Source: Onthophagus taurus (lineage: Eukaryota; Arthropoda; Insecta; Coleoptera; Scarabaeidae). Taken from it: 64,000 nucleotides of DNA. The notes beneath the pieces are model-generated. The model was given only the letters and a program-made list of their open reading frames with translations. It was not told where the DNA came from and searched no databases. Numbering within the stretch: position 1 is the stretch's first letter; each line of letters starts with the position of its first letter. Made by a program: the position numbers and the translations under genes. Of the stretch, positions 43,855 through 54,241 are shown piece after piece. The DNA lies in NCBI RefSeq assembly GCF_036711975.1, contig NC_091968.1:17484001-17548000 (forward strand), given 5' to 3'.

Positions 43855-44442
43855 TCAAACAATCAGTTTCATAAAAATGCAACAAGATGAAACAGTGATG
43901 AATTGGAGGCATAAAAAATTAATACGTAGAATAATCAGAAGAATAGTCATCTTGAGATCCACACCTTGAACCAGCATTAAATGAACTAACTGTAGACCGT
44001 AGTTCATCAGTTCTTTGCTATCGCACGGTTTCTCCTTGGCACTTGATATTATTACGATTTTAAGTAGAAATTGTTTTGAGATTTTTAAAATTATTTTTAT
44101 TTTCATGAGGAAGAGTGCCATTATTATTAGATATCTTTTATTATTTAAAATTACTTCTTGTGAATCTTAATTAGTCGTTTTGCACCGTGGCTTATGGGCT
44201 GGGATCCCGCAGAACCACTAATAAAAAACAATAATGAACAAAACTATAAAAACAGATAAGTTAAAAATTGGTATCATACATGAAATACAAAAACTGACGC
44301 TCAAGATATTGGGAATCAGTGAAACAAGTTCCAATACTTCTTTCAAAATATAGATAATTGCCACAGACATCAGCTTTGTCCTTAGAAGAAAAGCTTCATC
44401 CATTAAAATTACATGAGACATTAAAACATTACTTCCAGGCAA
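43855..44442 (-). pseudogene. Gustatory-receptor-like fragment, copy B
   Basis: Contains the copy A frame at 44121-43855 and more upstream sequence: 44442-44218 reads LLRTKLMSVAIIYILKEVLE and then a hydrophobic stretch SLIPNILSVSFCISCMIPIF, compatible with a transmembrane helix, before stops at 44217. The open frame running into the 218-bp block suggests copy B keeps the older arrangement. Assignment to gustatory receptors is tentative. Confidence 0.35.
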
Positions 44443-44659
44443 CCTTTTTGGTTATTATGTCTTTTTACAACGTAATCCAGCTGTTTGTGTTACTTCCAGA
44501 TCTACGGGAAGTATTCCTGTAACAAGTAACAGAGTGTCATTGTTTTATCGCACCAATCAGTTTGAGTTGAGTTTGAGCATAGAAGTTTGCTAAAAATACT
44601 GAATATTAAGTGAATTGTCAGTACAGAAATTTTGGGATATTTTTTGAACCTTTTCATTT

Positions 44660-45140
44660 CAATCCATACTTCTACCAGCAACATCTAGTCTTCTGCTAGT
44701 TGCATTTAGTCTTCTATTAGTAATATCTGGTCATCTGCCAGAAAAATCTCTTGTTTTTCATGCAGTATCTAATCTTCTATTAACAGTATCTTGGCTGCCG
44801 TCAACAATATCTATCCCTGTGCCAACAGTATTTAGTTTTTCATTGATGACACCTCATCTTTTGATAGCAGTGTATAATATTTTATCCTCTACAAGCAGTA
44901 TCTAATGTTTTACCAGTAGTACCCAGTCTTCTACCAACAGCATCTAGTTCTTTCCCAGTAGTATTTTGTCTGATGGGAAAGGGATGTGTAATCATCTTCC
45001 TGCAGTTTGCAATATTTAGTCTACCATAAGTATCTTGTCTCCTGCCAACAACTTCTAGTCCCATGCCAGCAGGATTTAGTCTTTCATTGATGGTGTCTCA
45101 TCTTTTGCCAACAGTGTATAATATTTAGTCTTTACAAACC
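44660..45140. repeat. Degenerate 21-bp minisatellite, copy B
   Basis: Same repeat as 42940-43300, slightly longer, with added variants up to about 45140 (CCAACAACTTCTAGTCCCATG). Confidence 0.65.
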
Positions 45141-45144
45141 ATAT

Positions 45145-46560
45145 AATACTAACGTCAAGAACTCCCAAAGAGAAGGGCCACATCAGGCACATTAAGAGGA
45201 AACTGAGAGACATTAAGGTCGCCTTCGAGGAAAGATCCGACTTCTCGAAACCCTTCACACATAATGAAATCTCCTGCACACTCCAGCGGATGAAAATCGG
45301 CGAAGCCCCGGGATTTAACGGAATTGATTTAACCAGCTTTGGTCAATCACTGGACATTTATCGGATTTAAATTTAAGAAGACAAAGATCATCGAAGCCCA
45401 TTGCTCCATTAAACGCCTGCTTTGAATTCCTAGAACGACTCATTCTAAACCGAATTGGTGACAAGATTATAGAACATATCCCGGTCGAATAGCCAGGCTT
45501 CAGGCGAGGCCGCAGCTGCGTGAATCAGCCTTACAACTTATATCGAGGCCGGCTTCGATATAAGGATATAAGGATTCTTTAAGATCCTAAGTCTAATTCA
45601 TTGTAAAACAGTAGCTGAATAACATGCTCAGTGACAGATCCTTCCGGGTCATTTTGGCCAAATACAGAGCCACACAAAAATATTAAATAACGAATTACCC
45701 CAGGGATCTAAACTTGCGCCAACTCTTTTCAATCTCTACGGTGCAGACCTGCCGCATACTACTAGTATAAATTTGAGTTCCTATACTACCGCCTCAATAA
45801 CAAAGGCCACATATCAGCTGAACATTCGGTTTGGTGGTCACCTTGTAACGCATAACCCAATTTCAAAGTACTTGGGTATGACCTTCAACAGAACCATCAC
45901 ATATTGCTCACACCTGAAAAAAAATAACAATTAAAGTATGCGTAAGAAACAATATCATTCAGATATTATGTGGCACGACCTAGGGACCAATAGTTACAAC
46001 AATGCGGTACTCAACCGTAGGACTAGTCTTCAGTCTTGCTGAGCACTGCACACCCGTCTGGCTGAATAGTCGGTACTCCGACAGCTTAGTTGCCCAAATG
46101 AACACCACGCGAGCAATCACTGGCTGAAAATACCATAAAATATTCAACAATTATTATTATTATCCACGAGACTCAAATCTAGACACTCTACAATAAGGAC
46201 ATCTAAGACTCTAGACAATGAAATCTTTAACATAAAGCTGAGCTGGGAAGTGACATAGAACCAGGTCATCGTTCCCGAAGTGAGCTAACATCGGAACATA
46301 TCTAGCAAGCCAGTTAGTTTTGACATGCCCCACCGCATCTGGAAAACCGTGAACAGGATTCGCATAAGATACGGCTTATGCAGAGACGCATTCCATAAAT
46401 AGAATACAGCCCCGGACCTCATTAAACATATTGTCCAAAACTGCGAAATATCGGCATAATCTGGCAGATTGAATGACTTTTTCAACCTACCGCGAGCGGC
46501 GATTGAATAGATTAACAACTTGACAATCAACGTATAGCTGTCCGTCCACTGTATGTTAAC
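45145..46560 (+). pseudogene. Decayed non-LTR retrotransposon ORF2
   Basis: Fragments in order on plus, in changing frames: IGEAPGFNGIDLT (usual K-A-P-G-x-D-G-I) at 45300, SDRSFRVILAKYRATQKY at 45630, NFKVLGYDLQQN at 45865 and a C-terminal TVNRIRIRYGLCRDAFHK with IKHIVQNCEI at 46340-46460. The last matches the Cys/His region that closes I/Jockey-type ORF2. The RT catalytic box could not be located. Heavily damaged. Confidence 0.6.
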
Positions 46561-46888
46561 TGGTATGGATGAGGTAGTTCATTGTCAACGCGTTCAACCC
46601 CATAAGGAATTTTGAAGGGTTTGGTAAGATTGGAAGTCCCGAGGTACTTTGTGTACACGATCGACTGTTTCTTAGGAGACAAAGTGTTGAACTGTGAGTC
46701 TGTGGAGGTGGGAGTGGGGGTCTCATAGAACACGTGCGGTATGTTAGCGGTAGGATTGCAGGCATGATTAGAATATTAGGATTAAGAGTGGGATACGAGG
46801 AAAGTGTTAGTGGAGAAAGTGGTTATGCGTCGATTTTTGTATGGAACGGAGATATGGATTTTTCTGACAGTCCAGAGTCTTTCCAATG
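46561..46888. other. Unassigned block between LINE and Ty3/gypsy remnant
   Basis: Two overlapping minus-strand frames (46765-46556, 46733-46527) are rich in Pro, Thr and Ser but show no family motif. This could be spacer or the eroded 3' part of either neighbour. Confidence 0.3.
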
Positions 46889-48730
46889 TTAGTCCAGAAA
46901 TTTATCTTGTTTTATACTGAAAATCCTTTCACATGAATTTCGTTCGATAATTAAAATACTTTTCTGACTTAATGCGTTAGCATGTACCATTTGTTTACCA
47001 GACCTCTGTTCAATAGAGTAACAATAATTTTGTAGTTCTAACCCCCATCTCAAAATCCTTGGATTTATCTCCTTCTTTTGTAAAGCTAATTTTATACTAT
47101 TACAATCACTTACTATTTTCAACAAAATGCCTTGTAAATACACACGAAAACATTATAAAAATAAACAATCGCTAACATCTCCAATTCATATGAGTGATAC
47201 TTAGACTCAGTAACGGTGATACGTTTACTAATGTAAAATATAGGGTGAAACTTATTGTCTTTTTGCTTCTGCATTAAAATGGAACCAAATCCGTGTGATG
47301 AAGCGTCACAATGCAATTGAGTCTCTAAATGTGAACCACAAATGTTCAAAACCGGTTTCTCTACTAACATCTGTTTTAATTTCTCAAAAGCTTCAACTTC
47401 CTAACCACTAAATGCAAAAACTGCATCTTTTCTTAATTGTATAAAGGTTTGGCAATAAGTGCAAAATTTGGTATGAACCTGCGGAAATAAGAGGTCAAAC
47501 CAAGAAAACTTTGAACTTCTTTGAAATTTGTTGGCATTGCAAAATCATTTACTGCCTTTAGATTGTCTGAACTAGGAGTGATACCCTTCTCATTAATTAC
47601 ATAGCCTAAAAAACAATATCTTGATATAGGAAATAACATTTTTCAAGCTTTATAGTCAACAAATTTCTTCTCATTAAGTCAAAAACTTGCTTTAGAATCT
47701 CTAAGTTTCCGTCTATCGTTTCTGTTGCAATTAATCAGCTCTTGAAAAATCAAATTTATAAACCTTATAAAAGTTGCTGGACTGATTTTCAGTCCAAACG
47801 GCATTTTTAAATATTCAAATTGTCCGTTATGTACTGCAAAAGACGTAAACTTTATACTTTCTTCTGCTACTTTAAGTTGATGAAAAGCATTTTTTAAATC
47901 TAATTTTGTGAAACACCTCTTGTTTTTAAGTCTATCCAGCTGATCATCAATCAACGCAAGTGGAAAATTATCCCTAACCGTCATTTTGTTTAACTGTCTG
48001 TAATCTACACATAATCGAAGTCCTTCAGGTTTTTTATGAACAAGAACAATTGGACTACTGTACTCAGAAATACTTTTCCTGATAATTGCCTCTTTAAGCA
48101 AATTCTCAATGATCTTAGTGACTTCATTGTTTTCATAATAGAACATACGTCTAGGTCTAAAATAAAATGGTGTATGATCAGGTTTTAAAGTAATCTTCAT
48201 TTCAAATTCGCATTCCGGGTATTTGGGTCTTTCTCTCTCATAATAGTTACTTATCACATTTGTTAGTTTATCCTGATTTTCAAAAGAAATCTCTGGATTT
48301 ACATTTACATTGAAATCCTTGCAAGCATTATCGTTATTAGCAACATCAATTTTCAATATATCATTTTCAAAGTTACTTTCATCCTGTATGTCTCCTCTAG
48401 ACTTTACTTTAACATTGGTTTTATCAAATATAACCTCTAACTTATCGTGTGCAATAAAATCTCCACCTAATAAAGGTAAACTGTTCATTGTTGTTACAGG
48501 TATAACATAAATAACCCTGAACTTGAACTTTCTGTCTTAGTAACCCTAAAATAATTACCTTACTTTTGTTCACACCTTCAAACTGATTGGAACTAGTATA
48601 AGGTTCTAGTTTAAACCATTTTGGTAATACTATTTCTGATAACAGTGAAATTGGACTTCCTGTATCAACAACAGCTTTGATAATATTATCAAAGCTGTTA
48701 AGAAAAGCTATTAAATGGAGTTACATTACA
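46889..48730 (-). pseudogene. Ty3/gypsy retrotransposon pol fragment (protease, RT, RNase H)
   Basis: On minus from 48730: retropepsin AVVDTGSPISLLSE; then FYFRPRRMFYYENNEVTKII, VLVHKKPEGLRLCVDYRQLN, TKLDLKNAFHQLKV and FEYLKMPFGLKISPATFIRF. The YxDD box expected next is lost at a frame break near 47730. The thumb follows: CFLGYVINEKGITPSSDNLK and QSFLGLTSYFRRFIPNFALI. RNase H: LHCDASSHGFGSILMQK, ISKRITVTESKYHSYELEML, SDCNSIKLAL and a closing HANALSQ. Several frameshifts and stops. No integrase, gag or LTR seen, so it is truncated at both ends. Confidence 0.85.
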
Positions 48731-49390
48731 GCAATATTACTAACAATATCCGTTTCAATATATTGTTTTAAAATGTATCTTAAATGTATCTAACTCAGTA
48801 TTAAGAATCAATACTTGCACTTTTCATTGAACTGTATGCATCTGTTTACAACGTTTTTAATGTTCAAAGTAGAACGTGTCATAGGTCACCTTTTCCTAAC
48901 AATAAATCAATTTGGATAAATTTTTTAACCATCATATCATTAGGTGCACAAAATATTCCGTTCGAATGTAGCGTTACAGTTCAGTAACGCTTAAGATGGC
49001 GACAACACCTGGTTTTTATCTACTAGAAAAATATCTTCGGAAATGTTATTGTAATAAAATGGAGTTACATTACTGCAATATTACTAACAATATCCCTTTC
49101 AATATATTGTTTTAAAATGTATCTTTAATTCTAACTCGGTATTAAGAATCAATACTTACACTTTCATTGAACTGTATCTATCTGTTTACAACGTTTTTAA
49201 TGTTCAAAGTCGAAGGTATCATTATAGGTCACCTTTTCCTAACAATAAGTCAATTTGGATAAATTTTTTAACCATTAGGTACACAAAATATTCCGTTCGA
49301 ATGTAGCGTTACAGTGCAGTAACGGTTAAGATGGCGACAACACCTGGTTTTTATCTACTAGAAAAATATCTTCGGAAATATTATTGTTGG
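48714..49390 (+). repeat. Tandem duplication (335-344 bp) of the 5' region of odorant receptor 2
   Basis: Copy 1 is about 48714-49055 and copy 2 about 49058-49390. They share ATGGAGTTACATTACAGCAA, AACCATCATATCATTAGGTG (shortened in copy 2) and TTCCGTTCGAATGTAGCGTT. Both contain AAGATGGCGACAACACCTGG with the OR2 start codon (48996 and 49331). In copy 1 the exon runs about 20 codons and is then lost. Confidence 0.9.
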
Positions 49391-50751
49391 CCCGAATCTC
49401 AGGGGACTCGAGGACTCGGCCCAATAATTTTCATTTCCATTAATATCGTTTGGTCAATATATCCAACCTTAGATGAGTTTAAATGTGGGTATTGACATTC
49501 GTTTAATAAAGTGTTAAAGGTAAATAAACACTATTTTCTTTTAAATTTATAGATTTCAAAGAGAATATACACAAAGATTTATTTTCTCTGGAATTTTTCA
49601 TAATGGCACTACTAATTTTATCTGCTAATATTCAATTAATGCGAAATCGACACGGTTTGCGCGAAATGATTCGTACATTGGGTAATTTTAAACAATCAAA
49701 CACCGGAATTTCGCAAAAACTTAAAATTACTGAGAAAAATTTGAAAAGATTATTGAAAATTGCTTATTACGGCGGATTTCTTGTTGCGTGTTTTATGGCA
49801 CATTGCGTTATGTTGGATGATAAATGTGCCAAATTTAAAAATACTAAACATTGTTTATTATTCGAATATTATGTGCCATTTAATTTGAAATATTGGCACT
49901 TAACACTAATGATGTTATTTCAAATATATACTGTGGGTGTTGGAATTAACGTTGCTTTCGTTGTTATTTTATTGTATTGGTATTCGTTAGAATTACTAGT
50001 GATACGTATACAAGACCTCTACGGGAATATTGATAATATACATTTAACCAAAAATAAAAAGAAGAATTCAAAACTTTTAAAACCAACTGTAGTGTGTTAT
50101 CAAAACATTATATTCAGGTATTTTAATCGTCGTTAATAACTATTTTTATGTGTTTTGAATGTTTTAGTATGTTTAAATTCGCCAAGGATTTCTTTACTAG
50201 ATTTCTTGTGCCTACAAAAATTTGCATTACATGTTGTTTAACTATATCAACTACTCAATTCGCCCTGGTTTGAACTTTTGTTTTATGTATCGTATATTTT
50301 AACTGTTATCGTACTTTTAGAGACTGAATTTAGTAAGTTTATCCATGTTCTTAATGACATTCTTAGGCTCGTATGTAAATTATTCAATTGGACAAAGAAT
50401 TACTACATCGGTATGAAAGATAAATTGTTTTTATCTAGATCAAAAAAATTTATTAATATATTTTTACAAAATAGGCTGACAATATTGCGGTGGCTGTGTA
50501 TAACTTGAACTGGAATGATGCCGATGTATCAACGCGAAGAGATCTTGTGATTCTTTTGTGTATGAGCCAAAAACTGCTGATTTTGGAAGTTCCTCTCTTC
50601 GGTGATATTTCATATTTAGCAGCAGCGAATGTAAGCAATGTTATTGATAGTTTAAAATAATTTAAAAATATTAAAATTAATATATTTAAAGGAATACAGG
50701 ACAGTTTATGCTTTCTATAATTGGATATCAACAGTCATGAAGAAAAGTTAA
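49331..50751 (+). CDS. Odorant receptor (7tm_6), OR2
   Basis: Five exons: 49331-49484, 49553-50117, 50168-50267, 50475-50630 and 50692-50751, with GT/AG junctions and phases 1,2,0,0, for 344 residues. Exon 1: MATTPGFYLLEKYLRKYYCW and GLGPIIFISINIVWSIYPTL. Exon 2 has membrane segments including IAYYGGFLVACFMAHCVML and LTLMMLFQIYTVGVGINVAF. Exon 3: FTRFLVPTKICITCCLTIST. Exon 4: IAVAVYNLNWNDADVSTRRD, then LILEVPLFGDISYL; exon 5: YRTVYAFYNWISTVMKKS. Exons 1 and 3 have exactly the lengths (154 and 100 bp) of those in OR1, so the two genes are ancient relatives. As in OR1 a short exon may be missing between exons 3 and 4; 50334-50381 (TEFSKFIHVLNDILRL) is a candidate. Confidence 0.85.
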
Positions 50752-51184
50752 CGTTTTAACGTCAATGACAAGATGATATACTTAAATTAAATTGAACTAG
50801 GAACAATCAGATGCGGTAAGTTTATACGTACACAAATTAAATTTATGAATTAACTGGGTTTGCTTATACTCCACTTTCACGCTATTCTAAGCAACACTGA
50901 CAGTGCAGTGTATTAGCTAGGGCACTTAATACACATACAATACGTTTGGTAATGTGGTTGTATTTATACCTTGTAAGTACTTAGATAAACAAAGTTGTAC
51001 AAGCAGCACGTGTTTTATTAACTCCTAATAGATACAACAAGAACAAATTGCAAAATTTTCCATTACAATACATAACAAACCAAATTCTACTTCCCCTATC
51101 ACCTCCCTTCCTCCATCCCCTCGTCCCAACCAAACCACCTCTCTTATCCATCCCCAGCCTTCTCAAATTTAGATAAGCTTGCAA
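50752..51184. other. Spacer downstream of odorant receptor 2
   Basis: No recognised feature. The stretch at 51085-51165 is pyrimidine-rich (CCTCCC and CATCCCC runs). A minus-strand frame across it has low complexity and is not believed. Confidence 0.4.
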
Positions 51185-51438
51185 CGGTTACCAACTTATT
51201 TTCATTCATTTCAAACAACCTAGCATAGCTTGGAAGTAGTTTCCAATGATAGACATGTTTTCAATGATTACCAGTTAGTTTTCAATCATTTTTACAATCT
51301 ATTAACGATTGCTAATTAGTTTTTAATCATTTTAAACAACCTGATATTATTAGGAGCCAAATCTCAATCATTTAGACAAGTTTTCAACTCATCGTGAGTA
51401 TTCTGACAAATTTCAATGATTACACAGAGCAACAGTGA
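51185..51438. repeat. Degenerate tandem repeat, left half
   Basis: Loose repeats of TTTTCAATGATTACCAGTTA and TTTTAATCATTTTAAACAAC. Matching sequence continues at 53990-54150, so the TTCTGCGGC-ended element appears inserted in this array. Confidence 0.5.
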
Positions 51439-53953
51439 TTCTGCGGCATGAGATATCTTAGTCAATTTTGGTTCATTTTGGTCCACTGAATATAAAAATA
51501 GTAATTTATTTGTTGAATTGACTCTAGTTTTTGAGATAAAGTATTAATTTATACAGAAAATTAAATTTTGAGAAAAGAGAATATTGTTGAAATCTATATT
51601 TTAAAATTATTTATCCATTCGACTTAAAACAAAAAATAAAACAAAATTAACTATAATAAACAAAAACATATCGATAACTTTTAAGAAAATCGTTTTCTGT
51701 GTGATTTTCTATTGTGTTTTTGATTAAGGCAATCTCTCTGTAAATTCCAGCAATAATCCGCCATCATATGGTGGTCCCACCGCCCTTTATATCTCTCTTC
51801 CATAATCTTGATATCTTGGTGAAACCGCTCCCCTTGTTCTTCGCTGTAGTCACCCAAATTATCTGGAAATTTGTCTAAATGGCTGTGCAAGTAATGCAGT
51901 TTCACGTTCATGTTAACTCCCAGTTTTTGGAATTTTTAAGCATGTTGTCTACCAATTCATAATGTGTTTCAGCTTTGTGGTTTCCTAAAAAATTTTCGAC
52001 AACCAATACGAAGCTTGACCATGCTTCCGATTCAACTTGATTCATATGGTTTTTAAAATCTTGGTTTTTAATAAGGGAGCGAATTTTGGGACCGTCAAAA
52101 ATACCTGCTTTTAACTTCTCGATACTGAAACCAGGAAATAATTCACAAATATATTTGAAGCAGTCGCCGTTCTTATCTAAAGCTTTCACGAATTGTTTCA
52201 TAAGTCCAAGTTTTATATGGAGGGGAGGCAGGATAACTTTTTCGCGACTTATTAATGGTTCTTCGATGATGTTTGCTTTTCCTACATCCATGTTAAGTCT
52301 CGATGGCCAGACTTTCCTGGTCCAGTGTTCATTTTTCGCTCGACTATCCCACAGACATAGAAAGCAAGGATATTTTGTGTATCCACTCTGCTGCCCCAAT
52401 AAAAAGTTTACCATTTTTAAATCTACACACACTTGCCATTGATGTTGATCGTATGAAATTTTTTCTAAAACAAGCTTGATGTTTTTATATTCTTCCTTAA
52501 GTATAGTGGAATGACCTATTGGGATTGATGCTAACACGTTTCTGTTATGCAGTAACACACATTTCAAACTTCTTTTAGAACTATCTATGAATAGTCGCCA
52601 GTCTTGTGGTTGATATTCTGGAGGGCCCATTAAATTTAAAAGCCCAGAAATGTCATTACAATATACGATATCATTCAAATTTGTGAAATAAGGAAGAATA
52701 TCGCGCTCTCTAGTTCGATAACTTGTTATTGACACGCCAGGATGAAGGCAATGTTTTTCTTTCAGTCTTGACGCAAGAAGCTCAGCTGATTTCTTCGATA
52801 AATTTAAATCTCGAATCAAGTCGTTTAGCTCACTCTGAGAAAACCCTTTTCGTGTAGGACTACTTTCTTCGAATTCACTTTCACTGCTGTGTTCACTGCT
52901 ACTGCTAACGTCCAACAATTCAACATCATCATAACAATCGCCGGGTAAAGAAGTAAATTCCGGTGTTGGTAAATCTTTACTATGCAACGTTGGTGGCTTA
53001 GCTGATTGTTGTACATCTGGGTAAATCCATGAACGCTTTTTATACCGATTCATACCCTCTACATTTACAGCGCAAAAATAGCAGTCATCAAAGTGGTTTC
53101 TTGGCTCTCTCCAAGTCATCGGTATTCCAAATGGCAGCCCTTTTCGACCTCCTTGTGTCCAGTATCTGAGTGACTCCACACAAGTTTTACAAACTTTATG
53201 CGGAACCCAACATTTATCTTGCTGTCCAAGGTGTTTTCCAAAATATGCCTGATAGGCTTGTTTCACGAAATCGTTTATATTCCTTCGTTGCTTTTCCTGA
53301 CAGTATTTACCACATATATAGCAGAAATGATCGGGATTATTAACACAGGACTTGCGTGATGATCCACTCATACTTTTTTATTTTCAACAACTACGTCAAG
53401 ATGACAATAAAAATGACACAAGAATGAGTAAACTACACCGAATAGTGATCAAAAAAAACAATGTTAAAATTTTAAGGCTATTTGATATTTCGAGGGTTTT
53501 GTTATTTTAATAAAAATACCAGTTCCACAATTTATACAATGAAAACAAGTTGACGAGGAAAAGAGCAATAAATAAAAAAACACGTATGCGATCCCAGATG
53601 TGTAACACTCTGCTATACCACCAATGTTGCTTAGTAAAGATTTACCAATATAGGTGTTTACTTGTAATTATATGAAATGTTAGATAGTATTAAAAACGAA
53701 AAAAATAGTGAAAGTGAATGTGAAGGCTGTAGTCCTATACGTCAATGGCCATCTTAGGGTGAGCTTGATATTATATTTTTCCCAATCAGACAACTAATTG
53801 TCGATTTATGGTAAATTATGTAAAGCTGTCTTTTCATTTTATATAGATCGGTTTATCACGAAAACTAGAGTCAATTCAAACAATCTAATTTATAGCATAA
53901 GAACTTCATAATGATGTGCATTTAAATTGGCTCCATAAAATTAGGCCGCAGAA
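51439..53953. mobile_element. Putative DNA element with TTCTGCGGC inverted ends
   Basis: TTCTGCGGC at 51439-51447 and its complement GCCGCAGAA at 53945-53953 face each other. About 90-100 bp inside, both ends have GAATTGACTCTAGTTTT in inverted orientation (51510-51530 and 53860-53885). Between them is one gene on minus. It splits a degenerate repeat array. No target-site duplication was recognised, so the exact ends are uncertain. Confidence 0.5.
51681..53371 (-). CDS. Uncharacterised arthropod protein, possible transposase (one frameshift)
   Basis: Not a family I can name. It starts at ATG 53371; 487 residues run to 51908, then a one-base loss in an A-run near 51925 shifts the frame, and 76 more residues follow (51911-51681). 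Seen: Cys pairs FCYICGKYC (17-25), KVCKTC and DCYFC, which look zinc-binding; an acidic Ser-rich linker (DVSSSSEHSSESEFEESSP, about 155-175); then DWRLFIDSSKRSLKCVLLHN, VDLKMVNFLLGQQSGYTKYP, CFLCLWDSRAKNEHW and PPLHIKLGLMKQFVKALDKN; and finally KLHYLHSHLDKFPDNLGDYS with EEQGERFHQD. The Asp in FIDSS, the Asp in VDLK and the Glu in GERFHQD could form an RNase H-type catalytic triad. This is inference. I recall similar unnamed proteins in many arthropods. Confidence 0.6.
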
Positions 53954-53989
53954 AAAAAATATTGTTTTGTTCCCCTGTGTTATCACTAA

Positions 53990-54150
53990 TTTTCAAACAT
54001 TTTGAGTATCCTGACGCAGGTAGCAAATAGTTCTCAACCATTTAAATAAGTTTTCAATGATTAACATCCAGTTTTTAGGTATTTTAAACAACATGGATTA
54101 GGTATGTACCAGATTTCAAATATTTCGACAAGTTTTCAATGATTATGTTG
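53990..54150. repeat. Degenerate tandem repeat, right half
   Basis: AAGTTTTCAATGATTAACAT and GACAAGTTTTCAATGATTAT resemble the units at 51185-51438. Imperfect and short. Confidence 0.45.
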
Positions 54151-54241
54151 ATTCAATTTTCTTACTTTATTTTGTTTGAAATGGAATGAATCACTTTTTG
54201 ATGAATTTTTATCATTTTATTTAATGCACTTATAAACTATT

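Larger units (their letters stand above)
43314..45039. repeat. Segmental duplication, copy B (about 1,726 bp)
   Basis: Nearly identical to copy A from 43314 on. The extra block is at about 44121-44338. The copy ends at TAAGTATCTTGTC near 45039, after which the minisatellite runs on to about 45140. Confidence 0.9.

Noticed and set aside
44882-45064. Seven-residue repeat protein read from the minisatellite on minus
   Set aside because: The repeat unit is degenerate, stops occur nearby, and there is no splice or start support; non-coding repeat is simpler.
52086-52442. 118-codon open frame on plus
   Set aside because: Antisense to the 487-codon frame of the uncharacterised protein; a shadow.
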